Shown one piece after another: positions 48,301-56,796 of a stretch of DNA of 64,000 nucleotides. Position 1 is the first letter of the stretch. Each line of letters begins with the position of its first letter. The position numbers were made by a program, and so were the translations under genes. The DNA comes from Beta vulgaris subsp. vulgaris. Taxonomy: Eukaryota; Streptophyta; Magnoliopsida; Caryophyllales; Amaranthaceae. The notes beneath the pieces were generated by a model. The model ran no database searches, was not told the DNA's origin, and worked only from the letters and a program-made list of their open reading frames with translations. The DNA is taken from positions 43,273,104-43,337,103 of the forward strand of contig NC_079206.1 in the NCBI RefSeq assembly GCF_026745355.1, in the 5' to 3' direction.

Positions 48301-48426
48301 TGAGAAAGAATGTTTAGGGGATTTGAAAAGGGAAGAAGACGAAGAAGAAGAAGAGCAGTGGGATCTGGTGAATGGAAAAGTGTTGCGTAATGGTAATTCT
48401 GATAGTTTTGCTGTTGAAAAGGCCAT
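33315..48426 (-). CDS. CFM3: CRM-domain organellar intron-splicing factor (CFM3 type), complete
   Basis: Nine exons on the minus strand, all in phase: 48426-47590, 46752-46317, 46230-46100, 41829-41491, 37280-37124, 37011-36719, 36610-36551, 33749-33672 and 33446-33315 (stop TAA). Total 2,463 nt, 820 aa. MAFSTAKL opens a Ser-rich organelle transit peptide; two in-frame upstream ATGs (48513 and 48444) are possible but less typical. Then [23 protein letters not shown]1 ([20 protein letters not shown] to [17 protein letters not shown]), CRM2 ([17 protein letters not shown] to [17 protein letters not shown]), CRM3 ([20 protein letters not shown] to [14 protein letters not shown]), and an acidic tail ([19 protein letters not shown]). 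CRM proteins bind RNA and aid group II intron splicing in plastids and mitochondria. The overall match is to CFM3 (Arabidopsis CFM3A, about 880 aa); CFM2 is the main alternative. Intron 3 has a GC donor (AAG|GCACAC). Confidence 0.9.
34034..34236. mobile_element. Stowaway-like MITE in CFM3 intron 7
   Basis: Ends CTTTCCTCTGCTTTTAAATA and (complement) CTTTCTCTATCTTAAAATAC, both followed inward by ACTTGCAACC. Each is next to TA. About 200 bp, no coding sequence. Confidence 0.65.
34900..35080. mobile_element. MITE right half in CFM3 intron 7
   Basis: The interior TTATTTGATTCGTCTTCATA and AACTTTTTATAATTTTTAC matches the MITE at 19810-20070, and the right end reads AAAGAACGGAGGAAG. A matching left end was not found. 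Confidence 0.4.
36660..36695 (-). repeat. partial duplicate of CFM3 exon 7 3' end
   Basis: CACCATCCTTCTTCGTTTGG at 36667-36686 repeats, with one change, CACCATCCTTCTTCATTTGG at 36550-36569, which is the last part and donor of exon 7. The copy lies in the intron between exons 6 and 7, 117 bp away. Confidence 0.75.
37520..37562. repeat. CT microsatellite
   Basis: (CT)n of about 20 bases followed by CCCCCCTCTCCCCCTCTCT, in CFM3 intron 4. Confidence 0.8.
38048..38308. mobile_element. Stowaway MITE in CFM3 intron 4
   Basis: Ends TTCCCTCCGTTTTCT and (complement) CTCCCTCCATTTCCT, each adjacent to TA. About 260 bp. Confidence 0.7.
38416..39331. mobile_element. non-autonomous Mutator-like (MULE) element in CFM3 intron 4
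   Basis: The termini are a perfect 20-bp inverted repeat (GGTTTTTTCACCATATACCC at 38416-38435; complement at 39312-39331). They continue as a looser inverted repeat of over 100 bp that includes the shared CTTATGACTAA and GTTAATTAGTCATAAGGG-type sequence. The flanks AAAAATAAC (38407-38415) and AAAAATAAT (39334-39342) look like a 9-bp target duplication with one change. The interior is the GC-rich minisatellite below, with no transposase. A related single end lies at 49325-49504. Confidence 0.65.
38800..39090. repeat. G-rich minisatellite inside the MULE
   Basis: Units of about 25 bp built on GATTCGAAGGGGTGGGGGGCTGC (five copies, 38815-38945) change into units of GTTAAGGGGTGGGGGTTTGCGTG (38985-39075). 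The complementary C-rich left arm (38600-38700) contains C-runs. Open frames through it are spurious. Confidence 0.75.
39505..39693. mobile_element. Stowaway MITE in CFM3 intron 4
   Basis: Ends CTTCCTCCATTCTTT...TTGGGACA and (complement) CTCCCTCTGAATTGGGACA, both next to TA. About 190 bp. Confidence 0.75.
39700..41490. other. CFM3 intron 4 remainder
   Basis: AT-rich intron sequence between the MITE and exon 4. No further exon or recognisable element was seen. Confidence 0.5.
42086..42610 (-). mobile_element. non-autonomous Helitron in CFM3 intron 3
   Basis: Read on the minus strand, the 3' end is a hairpin (CCCGTGC-ATC-GCATAGG) followed by TTTATACCTAG and T. The other end carries the 5' style TATATAATTCAGG, AGCACCACC and GTCACGTCAT, seen in many plant Helitrons. 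Its exact 5' TC end appears disrupted by the neighbouring element at 42611. Confidence 0.6.
42611..42950 (-). mobile_element. second Helitron 3' end, apparently nested in the first
   Basis: On the minus strand it ends CTCGTGCATCACATGGG...CCTAG followed by T, the same hairpin-plus-CTAG layout as the element at 42086. It abuts the 5' region of that element. Its own 5' end could not be placed before the organelle-derived insertion. Confidence 0.45.
42952..43072 (+). pseudogene. organelle-type large-subunit rRNA fragment (probably mitochondrial rrn26)
   Basis: CCTGCCCGGTGCTGGAAGG, AGCCCCAGTAAACGGCGG and GTCCTAAGGTAGCGAAATTC are the near-universal domain V sequence around the peptidyl-transferase centre of bacterial-type LSU rRNA. 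The arm GCAGTAACTCTAACTGTCC differs from the plastid/bacterial form (GCCGTAACTATAACGGTCC) by paired changes, which favours a mitochondrial source. A nuclear 25S origin is excluded (TCTTAAGGTAGCCAAA there). Homology stops right after AAATTCCTT. This is a nuclear integrant within intron 3 of CFM3, not a working rRNA gene. Confidence 0.8.
43073..43335. other. probable continuation of the organelle-derived insertion
   Basis: Much higher GC than the surrounding intron (TGAGTGGGGACTTTGACCTC, CCCCGGAAAGACGGAAAAGC) and directly attached to the rRNA fragment. It does not continue the rRNA. Plant mitochondrial genomes are rearranged, so a non-rRNA mitochondrial flank is likely. Not recognised further. 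Confidence 0.45.
43336..44438. other. CFM3 intron 3, AT-rich part
   Basis: AT-rich sequence without exon-like or repeat-end signals. Confidence 0.5.
44439..44753. mobile_element. Stowaway MITE with perfect ends in CFM3 intron 3
   Basis: The outer 26 bp are exact inverted copies (CTCCCTCCGTTTCCTAAAGA then TCTTCC), flanked by TA on both sides (44437-44438 and 44754-44755). Perfect ends suggest a recent insertion. Confidence 0.9.
45060..45235. other. GC-richer fragment of unknown origin in CFM3 intron 3
   Basis: A sharp rise in GC and an open frame (CCTCGGCACTACACCTTGGA, GGAGTGACTGGGTCTGGGCC) within AT-rich intron. No known protein was recognised. It could be another organelle-derived or captured fragment. 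Confidence 0.3.
45752..45944. mobile_element. small hAT-like MITE in CFM3 intron 3
   Basis: The left end AGGGTGCACTCAGTTCACC and the complement of the right end, AGGGTGCGTTCTCTTCAG, are imperfect inverted repeats. The interior is repeated AATAAGTTC/ATAAGTTCT. A clear target duplication was not found. Confidence 0.5.
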
Positions 48427-48710
48427 TCTTTTGTGGATATACATTTGAGATTGTTTTACACAAGTGAAGGTCTCATTGTACAAGTAGTTGGAAGAGTATG
48501 AAGGAGGAAGCAAACAATGGCGATGGAAATGACAGTTTCAAGTTGAGGAAGATGATAAGATTGTTTTTACTGTTAGCCGCATCAGCAAAGGAGAACACTG
48601 GTTCTTTTTACAATTTTGAGGGATAAATTGCGTCAACAAAACAAATTTGAATAGACTGAGTTCATAATAATTTTATTTTACATTAGAAATTTTACAATAT
48701 AATCATTTTA
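48427..48710 (-). promoter_or_regulatory. CFM3 5' UTR and proximal promoter region
   Basis: Sequence upstream of the chosen start at 48426. In-frame ATGs at 48444 and 48513 show that the transcript leader begins further right. A Helitron at 48711 lies within 300 bp of the start and may border or supply the promoter. No unambiguous TATA box was assigned. Confidence 0.4.
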
Positions 48711-49241
48711 TCTTTATTATATAAGTAAAGGGATGAGGTGTGGTGTCCTCTTTTGAAGTGACTAAAATACCCTCTAATAATTTAAAACAATTTTTTTCTT
48801 TTTATAAAAAATTGAAAAATGGGAATCAATGAAACTTGCCATATGAGTAGGTCAAAAATGAAATATGCAATAAGATTAATAACTTGACAAACTAGATTGA
48901 CACAATCAATTCACGAAATCAATTAGAATCTTCAACCAACAAAAGTTAGTCATATATCGTGATAACATAATATTTCATATTTACAAAGTTCAAACAATAT
49001 GGTTTATTAACATTTATAATTGTTAAAGAACTTTACTAAAGTCGTTGAAAAGTAAATTATTAATTCATCGACCAAATTTTACCCTAACAGTATTGAACAG
49101 TTAAAAATCATTTACCTTTAGTTTAAAAGAACCTCAATAAATTACATCACTATCAAAATAATTTTAAATAAAAACATGTCAATTTGTATATAATAACTAT
49201 ATACGATTGTCGACGCACGCATCGCCTGCATATGCAACTAG
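48711..49241 (+). mobile_element. non-autonomous Helitron upstream of CFM3
   Basis: It begins A|TCTTTATTATATAAG, with GTGTGGTGTCC and TTTTGAAGTGACTAAAATAC near the 5' end. The 3' end is GCACGCATCGCCTGC (hairpin with one mismatch), then CAACTAG|T. Start TC, end CTAG and insertion between A and T are the Helitron hallmarks. It is related to the element at 18159-18770. Confidence 0.75.
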
Positions 49242-49324
49242 TATTTAGTATAGTAAGTTTATCATATAATCACATTTATATATAGTCAATTTTTATATAA
49301 TATGATTTATCATATAATCACTTT

Positions 49325-49504
49325 TTATTTGGTATAGGATTAATTAAAAAATTTTAGGGTTAATGACTAACGGAGTTAACTGTTTTTCGTTATTAAGGGC
49401 ATTTAGATGTATTTTTAAAAAGTCGTGAGTATATGGTGAATTTGAAAAAAAATTGGAGTATCTGGTGAAAAAAAAAAGTTGTCAGGAATATTTGGTGAAA
49501 AACC
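49325..49504. mobile_element. solitary MULE end, cut by the CACTA element
   Basis: GGGTTAATGACTAACGGAGTT and ATTTGGTGAAAAACC match the right arm of the MULE at 38416-39331. The CACTA element begins three bases after it. Confidence 0.5.
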
Positions 49505-49534
49505 GTACACGAGTGGAAAAAAGCACTAGGGCTG

Positions 49535-49852
49535 CGCTGAAAATGACATGTAGGGCTGCGCTTTTTGAGGGCAGCCCTTTCCATCGCAGCCCTTCAGTAT
49601 TCAAGTAGGGCTGCGCTAGAAAAGCGCAGCCCTTCTAGTTAGAAGGGCTGCGCTTTTTTCAAAAAAGTGCAGCCCTTCCTAGCTAGAAGGGCTGCGCCTT
49701 TTTGGAAAAAGCGCAGCCCTTCTAGATAGGAAGGGCAGCGCCTCCTTCACAAGCGCAGCCCTTCTTAGTTTAGAAGGGCTGCGCTAGTTTAAACTAGCGC
49801 AGCCCTTCAAGTAAGAAGGGCTGCGCTAGTTTAAACTAGCGCAGCCCTTCAC
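49535..49852. repeat. left subterminal repeats of the CACTA element
   Basis: About fourteen copies of AAGGGCTGCGC occur in alternating orientation, so neighbouring copies pair as hairpins. Two perfect 34-bp palindromes (49774-49807 and 49816-49849) have the centre CTAGTTTAAACTAG. In En/Spm such repeats are the binding sites of the TNPA protein. Confidence 0.9.
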
Positions 49853-50094
49853 TTTATAATTTTTTTTTTTTTGCTTGCACACAGCCTGCACATACCAGCA
49901 GCACAGCCTGCACCCACACACCAGCCCCACCCCCACCCATAACCTCTCTTGGACAAGAAAAAAAATGCAAATTGCAATACGATAATATATGACAAGTGGA
50001 GAAAGGTAATAATTAACTTCAAATATATTAAAAATAATGTAAAAAGTGTACATAGGTGATAGAAACTAGCTAGTACATTGTTGGAGCGAAAATC

Positions 50095-53000
50095 TCATCC
50101 TATGCAATCATCGGTAATGTGGGACGCCAACTTATCCCGAACTTCGTCAATTTCTTCTTTGGTGAAGTTCCTCAAACGTGGTATGGAACTAGCATAAACC
50201 TTGCAAAACAACCAAGGAATAAACATATACAAAAAGTCAATCATTTTACCGTAGTTAGTACTTCTAAAAATGACATATATCTTCCCGAAATGGAATCAAA
50301 ATCAAATGCAAGCTTAAAAGTCTACACACTAGTTATAATATATCTCATATCATGTTCAAAGAGAATTTGAGGTTAAATCACTTCATAACTACATTTTGGG
50401 AGCGAAAAGGCCAAATAGGCCAAAATAGGCCGGAAATGGCCTTTTTCGTTCCCGAAATGCAACCAACAAGAAATTAAAGCCTAAAAGTCTACACACTAGT
50501 TATAATATATCTCATATAATCATGTTCAAAGAGAATTTGGGGTTAAATCACTTCATAAATACATTTTGGGAGCCAAAATGCCAAAATAGGCCAAAATAGG
50601 CCGGAAATGGCCTTTTCGTTCCCGAAATGCAACCAACAAGAAATTAAAGCCTAAGAATCTACATAATAGTTATAATATGCCTCATATAATCATGTTCAAA
50701 GAGAATTTGAGGTTAAATCACTTCATAAGTACATTTTGGGAGCGAAAAGGCCAAAATAGGCCAAAATAGGCCGGAAATGGCCTTTTCGTTCCCGAAATGC
50801 AACCAAAAGAAATTAAAGCCTAAGAATCTACATACTAGTTATAATATGCCTCATATAATCATGTTCAAAGAGAATTTGAGGTTAAATCACTTCATAACTA
50901 CATTTTGGGAGCGAAAAGGCCAAAATAGGCCAAAATAGGCCGGAATTGGCCTTTTCGTTCCCGAAATGCAACCAACAACAAATTAAAGCCTAAGAATCTA
51001 CATACTAGTTATAATATGCCTCATATAATCATGTTCAAAGAGAATTTGAGGTTAAATCACATCATAACTACATTTTGGGAGCGAAAAGGCTAAAATAGGC
51101 CGGAAATACAACAAACAACAATTGGAAACCTAAAAGTTACATACCTTTCGAAGATCAACAACATCTTTGCAATAGTTGACGATATCGAGCATGAACCTCA
51201 TGACGTAATACCCACACGCAAGTCCACCTTCTTGTACCGGACACTAAAATTCACCAAAGATGCAATAAATGACATGTTATATGTGTATTATGTGTTTGTA
51301 TAAAAGGATGCAAAAAATATTACATGTTACCTCGACTAAATACCAAACAGGAGCTTTTCCTTGTCGAAGTCCAGATGAAGTAATCTTCTTCATCACACTA
51401 CATCAATACACATTATTATAAGATTAGATGTACATTTAATATTTAATAAGCTAAGTGTGCATATATAGTTTCGATTAGGCTACCTATTTAACAATGATTT
51501 GACTAGTAAGGACCGTATTGTTCCTTTACGCAAAGAATCAAAGTGGTAGACTTCGTTACTTGACACACATATTGCAATGAGTGTCCAATGGTTCCTACAA
51601 CAATAAAAATAATGTTATTGTTATCGTAGAACAACTAATAGGTCAATTTAATTAATTAAAAAGTCAGTTTAAGAAGCATACGATTCAATGTAAGGAAGAA
51701 GAACGATCTTATATCCAAGACGAGAACATGCGTTCAAAGAATCCTTGAGATATACTTTCACCTCTTTTTCGTTTTGTACGCAACTGTCATCTCGTACAAA
51801 GCTTGGACATAACCAACCAAAGATTGGCTGACTAGATGCCTCACATCATTGTATAATAGCCTGAGAATTCATATTGATAAAAATAAAACTTACTTATTAT
51901 GGAAGTTATTATTAGTTGGATTGAATACTACTTAATTAATAAAGTATTACCTCATGAATGTTTGTATCATGGAAACATTCAACTCTTCCCCAAGTAAGAA
52001 TTCTTTAATATCATCCTTAGAAATGAAGGTCGATGTTTCCTCATCAATGTAGTGGAATTGGTGGTGCGACAACTTAATCTCAATCATTGCTCCATCGGCT
52101 GCATCACTAATGCACTCATGTAGCCAGAAGCACGGTTTAGTAAGGCGTTGCACCACCTCCATATCCGTAATGAGTGGATACTTTGCCGAAGAATTCGTTC
52201 TCACGTCGGCCTCCCTGAGGTGAAGCTACCTTCTTTCCCTTCCTGTCGGCCTTCCCCGAACCCTAGTAATTAGTTAAATTAAAAGATATTACTGACAATC
52301 ATATATAGGAACTATAAAAGAAAACTATGTATATAACTTATGTTAGAGATTGTACCTGATATGCTAACCGCACCAATGCACGCGGCCATAGAATATAACT
52401 GCCAATGGAATCAGACAATAACTGTAGACCAACTCCTGCATTCGGCAGCGGAAGAGGAAATGCTTCGAAACCGGCACAATGTCTTCAACGCTGACCACAT
52501 AGTGAATATCAGCTACTGGCTGGTTGTGCAATAGTGGCCGGTCCCTAGGGGGCTGTACAGATCCATAAGCCACGATAATGAATCTACCATGACCATCTCC
52601 TTGATTACATAGCTCACATGGTGTCTCTTCCTTTAAAAAAAAAACTCTATTCAAGGTTAGTCTATGAAACAACATATTTAAGAACAATAGTTGTGATATT
52701 AAACAATTACCGTTAACTCCGGTTGTGGACGAGGCTGCGTAGGAACAGGCTGCGTAGGAACAGGCTGCATAGGAACATTGCCCTGCGTGAAAGCACCAAA
52801 AGTCGGTAAGCCCATCTGCGCCAAAATGGCGTTGAAATTCTGAGTCATCTCCGCTCTGAGCTCCTCCCGAAGTTCGGCTTTCATAGCCTCCACATCTATG
52901 GAAGGTGATGAATTGACACTGGAGGTAGTGGATCTGGACGTAGAGGTGTATTGATCACCATACACCTTTCTCACCCCGAGGCGGACACCTCCTACGCCCC

Positions 53001-54269
53001 TCACACGTCCATACTGGTCCCGTCCTAGAGTCTCGTGTAAGGCATCAACTTGTCCTCTAGGAGTGAACTCACCAGCTGCCTCCTTTTCCTTCAAGCCAAT
53101 CTGCATAAATGATAAGAGAGAAATACTCGTGAGCGCAGAAGTTATATTATTATGTAAACCTTATCAATAACTTATAATATGTACTTACAATGGCATTAGC
53201 TATCTGTTTTGTTCCGGGATCAGGTATGATTCTCTGTCCCTTTGCATCAACCCCATGCATGGAACACCACCAATCGAGCACTCTATCTGGTTGCCGCTGT
53301 GCAACTGTCTCGTAGAGCTAGTGCCCGATTGCGTCGTGGTCGACGCAATCGGGGTAATGTCATACATCCACGATTCTCTCGCCTGACCATACGACTGAGC
53401 ACCCAGATGGTGTAGTGCTTCCTAGATTTTGCATTCGCGCTATTTTTCTCACGAATTGCCTGAAACACACAAATATAAACAAAGGTTAGATATGGTGTTA
53501 TATAATATTGGATCTGAAGTATTAAATCTTAGCTAGTAAAAAATTCTTACAACAACTTCTGGGGTAGTTGTTTTTTGTGCAACAAATGCATGCCACTGCT
53601 CAGCTGTGATATGCCTCCATATCTGATATGGAAGCTTGGAGGGATCCTCGAATGATGTGTCATGTGAAGCCTCAGAAGAAGGTGTTTCTTCTTTGTTCCC
53701 CCGACTTTTCTCCGCTTCGTGATCCACCCCGACACTAGCTTGGCCTTGAAGTCTCGGAACCTTTGGGCAACTGCGGATAGAAACAGATTCTTCTTCGCTT
53801 CATCGTTTGGAATATGAATTGATTCTACAAAGAACGCATTTCACAAATTACTCAATATTACATAGTATATTTAACCAAAGTGTTAAAATTCTAAATAATT
53901 ATACGCGAATCTTACCATAGTATCTTCCCAAATCATCTTCTTCAAAGACTCGGGGACCTCTTTCCATGAGTGGAGAATGGAGAGATTATGCATGCAAATC
54001 CCAATTTGCATGGCATACTTTTGACGCCATTTTCCACAAGGTTGCCCCAAGTGATCGTACTCTAAAGTCATTAGGGTGGGTTTCCCTAGTGACTTTGTAG
54101 GTCCCCTTCCTTTCCTCTTTTTCGTCTGCAAGTTCTTACTTGCAATTGACGTTTGTATACCTTTTTCTTCACGGCGAGCCATAACCATTTGCCGTTGTTC
54201 CTTTTTGTGATCGAAACACTCATCCTCGGTAGTGTGTTCCGCACTCGTATCCGTATGCACATCCTCCAT
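50095..54269 (-). pseudogene. CACTA second gene: TNPA-like protein with C-terminal Ulp1 (C48) protease domain
   Basis: About ten exons on the minus strand, including 54269-53916 (MEDVHTDTSAEHTTEDECFD; basic KKRKGRGPTKSLGKPT), 53824-53551 (RFRDFKAKLVSGWITKRRK; AEQWHAFVAQKT), 53459-53189, 53100-52711 (coiled coil EAMKAELREELRAEMTQNF, then a PVPTQ repeat), from 52630, and several shorter ones to the last, 50199-50095 (VYASSIPRLRNF). The 3' exons form a Ulp1-like cysteine protease: NHWTLIAICVSSNEVYHFDS (catalytic His and Asp, about 51595-51530) and CPVQEGGLACGYYVMRFM (Gln and catalytic Cys, about 51245-51190). Plant CACTA elements often combine TNPA-type and Ulp1 segments. Frame breaks at 53706-53709, near 53410 and near 52472 are each a single lost base in a run. 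Catalytic residues are all present. Confidence 0.75.
50385..51110. repeat. 171-bp tandem array A, in the last intron of the Ulp1 gene
   Basis: About four copies, with unit starts (GGGAGCGAAAAGG) near 50399, 50570, 50739, 50908 and 51079. Each carries GGCCAAAATAGGCCGGAAAT, GGCC, TTCGTTCCCGAAATGCAACC and TCATGTTCAAAGAGAATTTG. The spacing is 169-171 bp. It is the same unit as array B. Confidence 0.9.
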
Positions 54270-54344
54270 GTCCCTGAAATGGTAAAAAAACATACGAATT
54301 AATTAAAAAAAATTTGGCAAATTAAAAATGTAACTAGCTAGTAT

Positions 54345-55150
54345 GGTGGGGGTAAGGTGGGCAGTGGGGGGGGGGGAAAGGGGGTCTGCAGGGGGGGAAG
54401 GGGGGGCAGGGGGGTAAGGAAGGGGGGTCTGCAGGGGGGAAGGGGGGGGCAGGGGTGTGTGTGCAGGGCTGCAGGGGAAGGGGGGCAGGGGGGTGTGGGG
54501 GGTCTGCAGGGGGGAAGGGGGGTGGGGGGGTCTGCAGGGGGGAAGGGGCGGGGGGGGGGGGAAGGGGGGCAGGGGGGTGTGGGGGTCTGCAGGGGGGAAG
54601 GGGGAGGGGCAGCAGGGGGGATGGGGGGTCTGCAGGGGGGAAGGGGGGCAGGGGGGTGTGGGGGGTCTGCAGGGGGGAAGGGGGGCAGCAGGGGTTGGGG
54701 TCTGCAGGGGGGAAAGGGGGGGGGGGCGGGGGGGGGGGGGTGGGGGGTCTGCAGGGGGAAGGGGGGCAGGGGGTGTGTGGGGGGTCTGCAGGGGGGAAGG
54801 GGGGCAGGGGGGGCAGGGGGGGGGTGTGGGGGGTGTGGGGGGTCTGCAGGGGGGGAAGGGGGCAGCAGGGGGGTGTGGGGGGGTCTGCAGGGGGGGAAGG
54901 GGGGGGGAAGGGGGGTCTGCAGGGGGGAAGGGGGGGGCAGGGTGGTGTGGGGGGTCTGCAGGGGGGGAAGGGGGGACAGGGGGGGGGGGAAGGGGCAGCA
55001 GGGGGGAGGGGGGGTGCAGCAGGTGGGGGAGGGGGTGCAGCAGGTGGGGAGGGGGGTGTGCAGCAGGGTGGGGAAGGGGGGCAGCATGGTGGGGGAGGAG
55101 GGTGGGCAAGGGGGGGTGGGGGGTGGGCATGGGGGTGGGGCTGGGCATGG
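54345..55150. repeat. G-run minisatellite (C-rich on the coding strand)
   Basis: About 800 bp made almost only of G-runs of 3-10 interrupted by TCTGCAG, GCAG and TGTG, with a basic unit like GGGGTCTGCAGGGGGGAAGG. It is open in all three frames on both strands, giving Pro- or Gly-only proteins that are artefacts of composition. It lies just upstream of the start of the TNPA/Ulp1 gene. Confidence 0.9.
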
Positions 55151-56755
55151 GTAGCGAAAAGGCCAAAATAGGCCGAAATAGGCCGGAAATGGCCTTTTCG
55201 TTCCCGAAATGCAACCAACAAGAAATTAAAGCCTAAAAATCTACATACTAGTTACATTATACATCATATAATCATGTTCAAAAAGAATTTGAGGTTAAAT
55301 CACTTCATAAGTACATTTTGGGAGCGAAAATGCCAAAATAGGCCGAAATAGGCCGGAAATGGCCTTTTCGTTCCGAAATGCAACCAACAAGAAATTAAAG
55401 CCTAAAAATCTACATACTAGTTACATTATACATCATATAATCATGTTCAAAAAGAATTTGAGGTTAAATCACTTCATAAGTACATTTTGGGAGCGAAAAG
55501 GCCAAAATAGGCCGAAATAGCCGGAAATGGCCTTTTCGTTCCCGAAATGCAACCAACAAGAAATTAAAGCCTAAAAATCTACATACTAGTTACATTATAC
55601 ATCATATAATCATGTTCAAAAAGAATTTGAGGTTAAATCACTTCATAAGTACATTTTGGGAGCGAAAAGCCAAAATAGGCCGAAATAGGCCGGAAATGGC
55701 CTTTTCGTTCCCGAAATGCAACCAACAAGAAATTAAAGCCTAAAAATCTACATACTAGTTACATTATACATCATATATCATGTTCAAAAAGAATTTGAGG
55801 TTAAATCACTTCATAAGTACATTTTGGGAGCGAAAAGGCCAAAATAGGCCAAAATAGGCCGGAAATGGCCTTTTCGTTCCCAAAACAACCAACAAGAAAT
55901 TAAAGCCTAAAAATCTACATACTAGTTACATTATACATCAATAATCATGTTCAAAAAGAATTTAGGTTAAATCACTTCATAAGTACATTTTGGGAGCGAA
56001 AAGGCCAAAATTGGCCGGAATAGGCCGGAAATGGCCTTTTCGTTCCCAAAATGCAACCAACAAGAAATTAAAGCCTAAAAATCTACATACTAGTTACATT
56101 ATACATCATATAATCATGTTCAAAAAGAATTTGAGGTTAAATCACTTCATAAGTACATTTTGGGAGCGAAAAGGCCAAAATAGGCCAAAATAGGCCGGAA
56201 ATGGCCTTTTCGTTCCCAAAATGCAACCAACAAGAAATTAAAGCCTAAAAATCTACATACTAGTTACATTATACATCATATAATCATGTTCAAAAAGAAT
56301 TTGAGGTTAAATCACTTCATAAGTACATTTTGGGAGCGAAAAGGCCAAAATAGGCCAAAATAGGCCGGAAATGGCCTTTTCGTTCCCAAAATGCAACCAA
56401 CAAGAAATTAAAGCCTAAAAATCTACATACTAGTTACATTATACATCATATAATCATGTTCAAAAAGAATTTGAGGTTAAATCACTTCATAAGTACATTT
56501 TGGGAGCGAAAAGGCCAAAATAGGCCAAAATAGGCCGGAAATGGCCTTTTCGTTCCCAAAATGCAACCAACAAGAAATTAAAGCCTAAAAATCTACATAC
56601 TAGTTACATTATACATCATATAATCATGTTCAAAAAGAATTTGAGGTTAAATCACTTCATAAGTACATTTTGGGAGCGAAAAGGCCAAAATAAGGCCAAA
56701 ATAGGCCGGGAAATGGCCTTTTCGTTTCCCAAAATGCAACCAACAAGAAATTGAA
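55151..56755. repeat. 171-bp tandem array B, between TNP2 and TNPA/Ulp1
   Basis: Nine to ten copies of the same unit as array A, with spacing of 165-172 bp and mostly 171 in the right half. The four copies from about 56000 to 56670 are almost identical, so the array was expanded recently. This array differs from A at fixed positions (CTAGTTACATTATACATCAT here, CTAGTTATAATATGCCTCAT there). Confidence 0.9.
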
Positions 56756-56796
56756 GCCTAAAAATTGGAGAAATTACACACACCTGAGTTTATGTC

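Noticed and set aside
50385..51110. CRISPR-like or centromeric satellite array
   Set aside because: The 171-bp length recalls centromeric monomers, but the arrays are short, lie inside a CACTA element, and have no unique spacers.
54303..55236. Long Pro-rich (minus) and Gly-rich (plus) open frames of 240-300 codons
   Set aside because: All frames on both strands are open because the DNA is almost only G-runs with short spacers; this is a minisatellite, not coding sequence.
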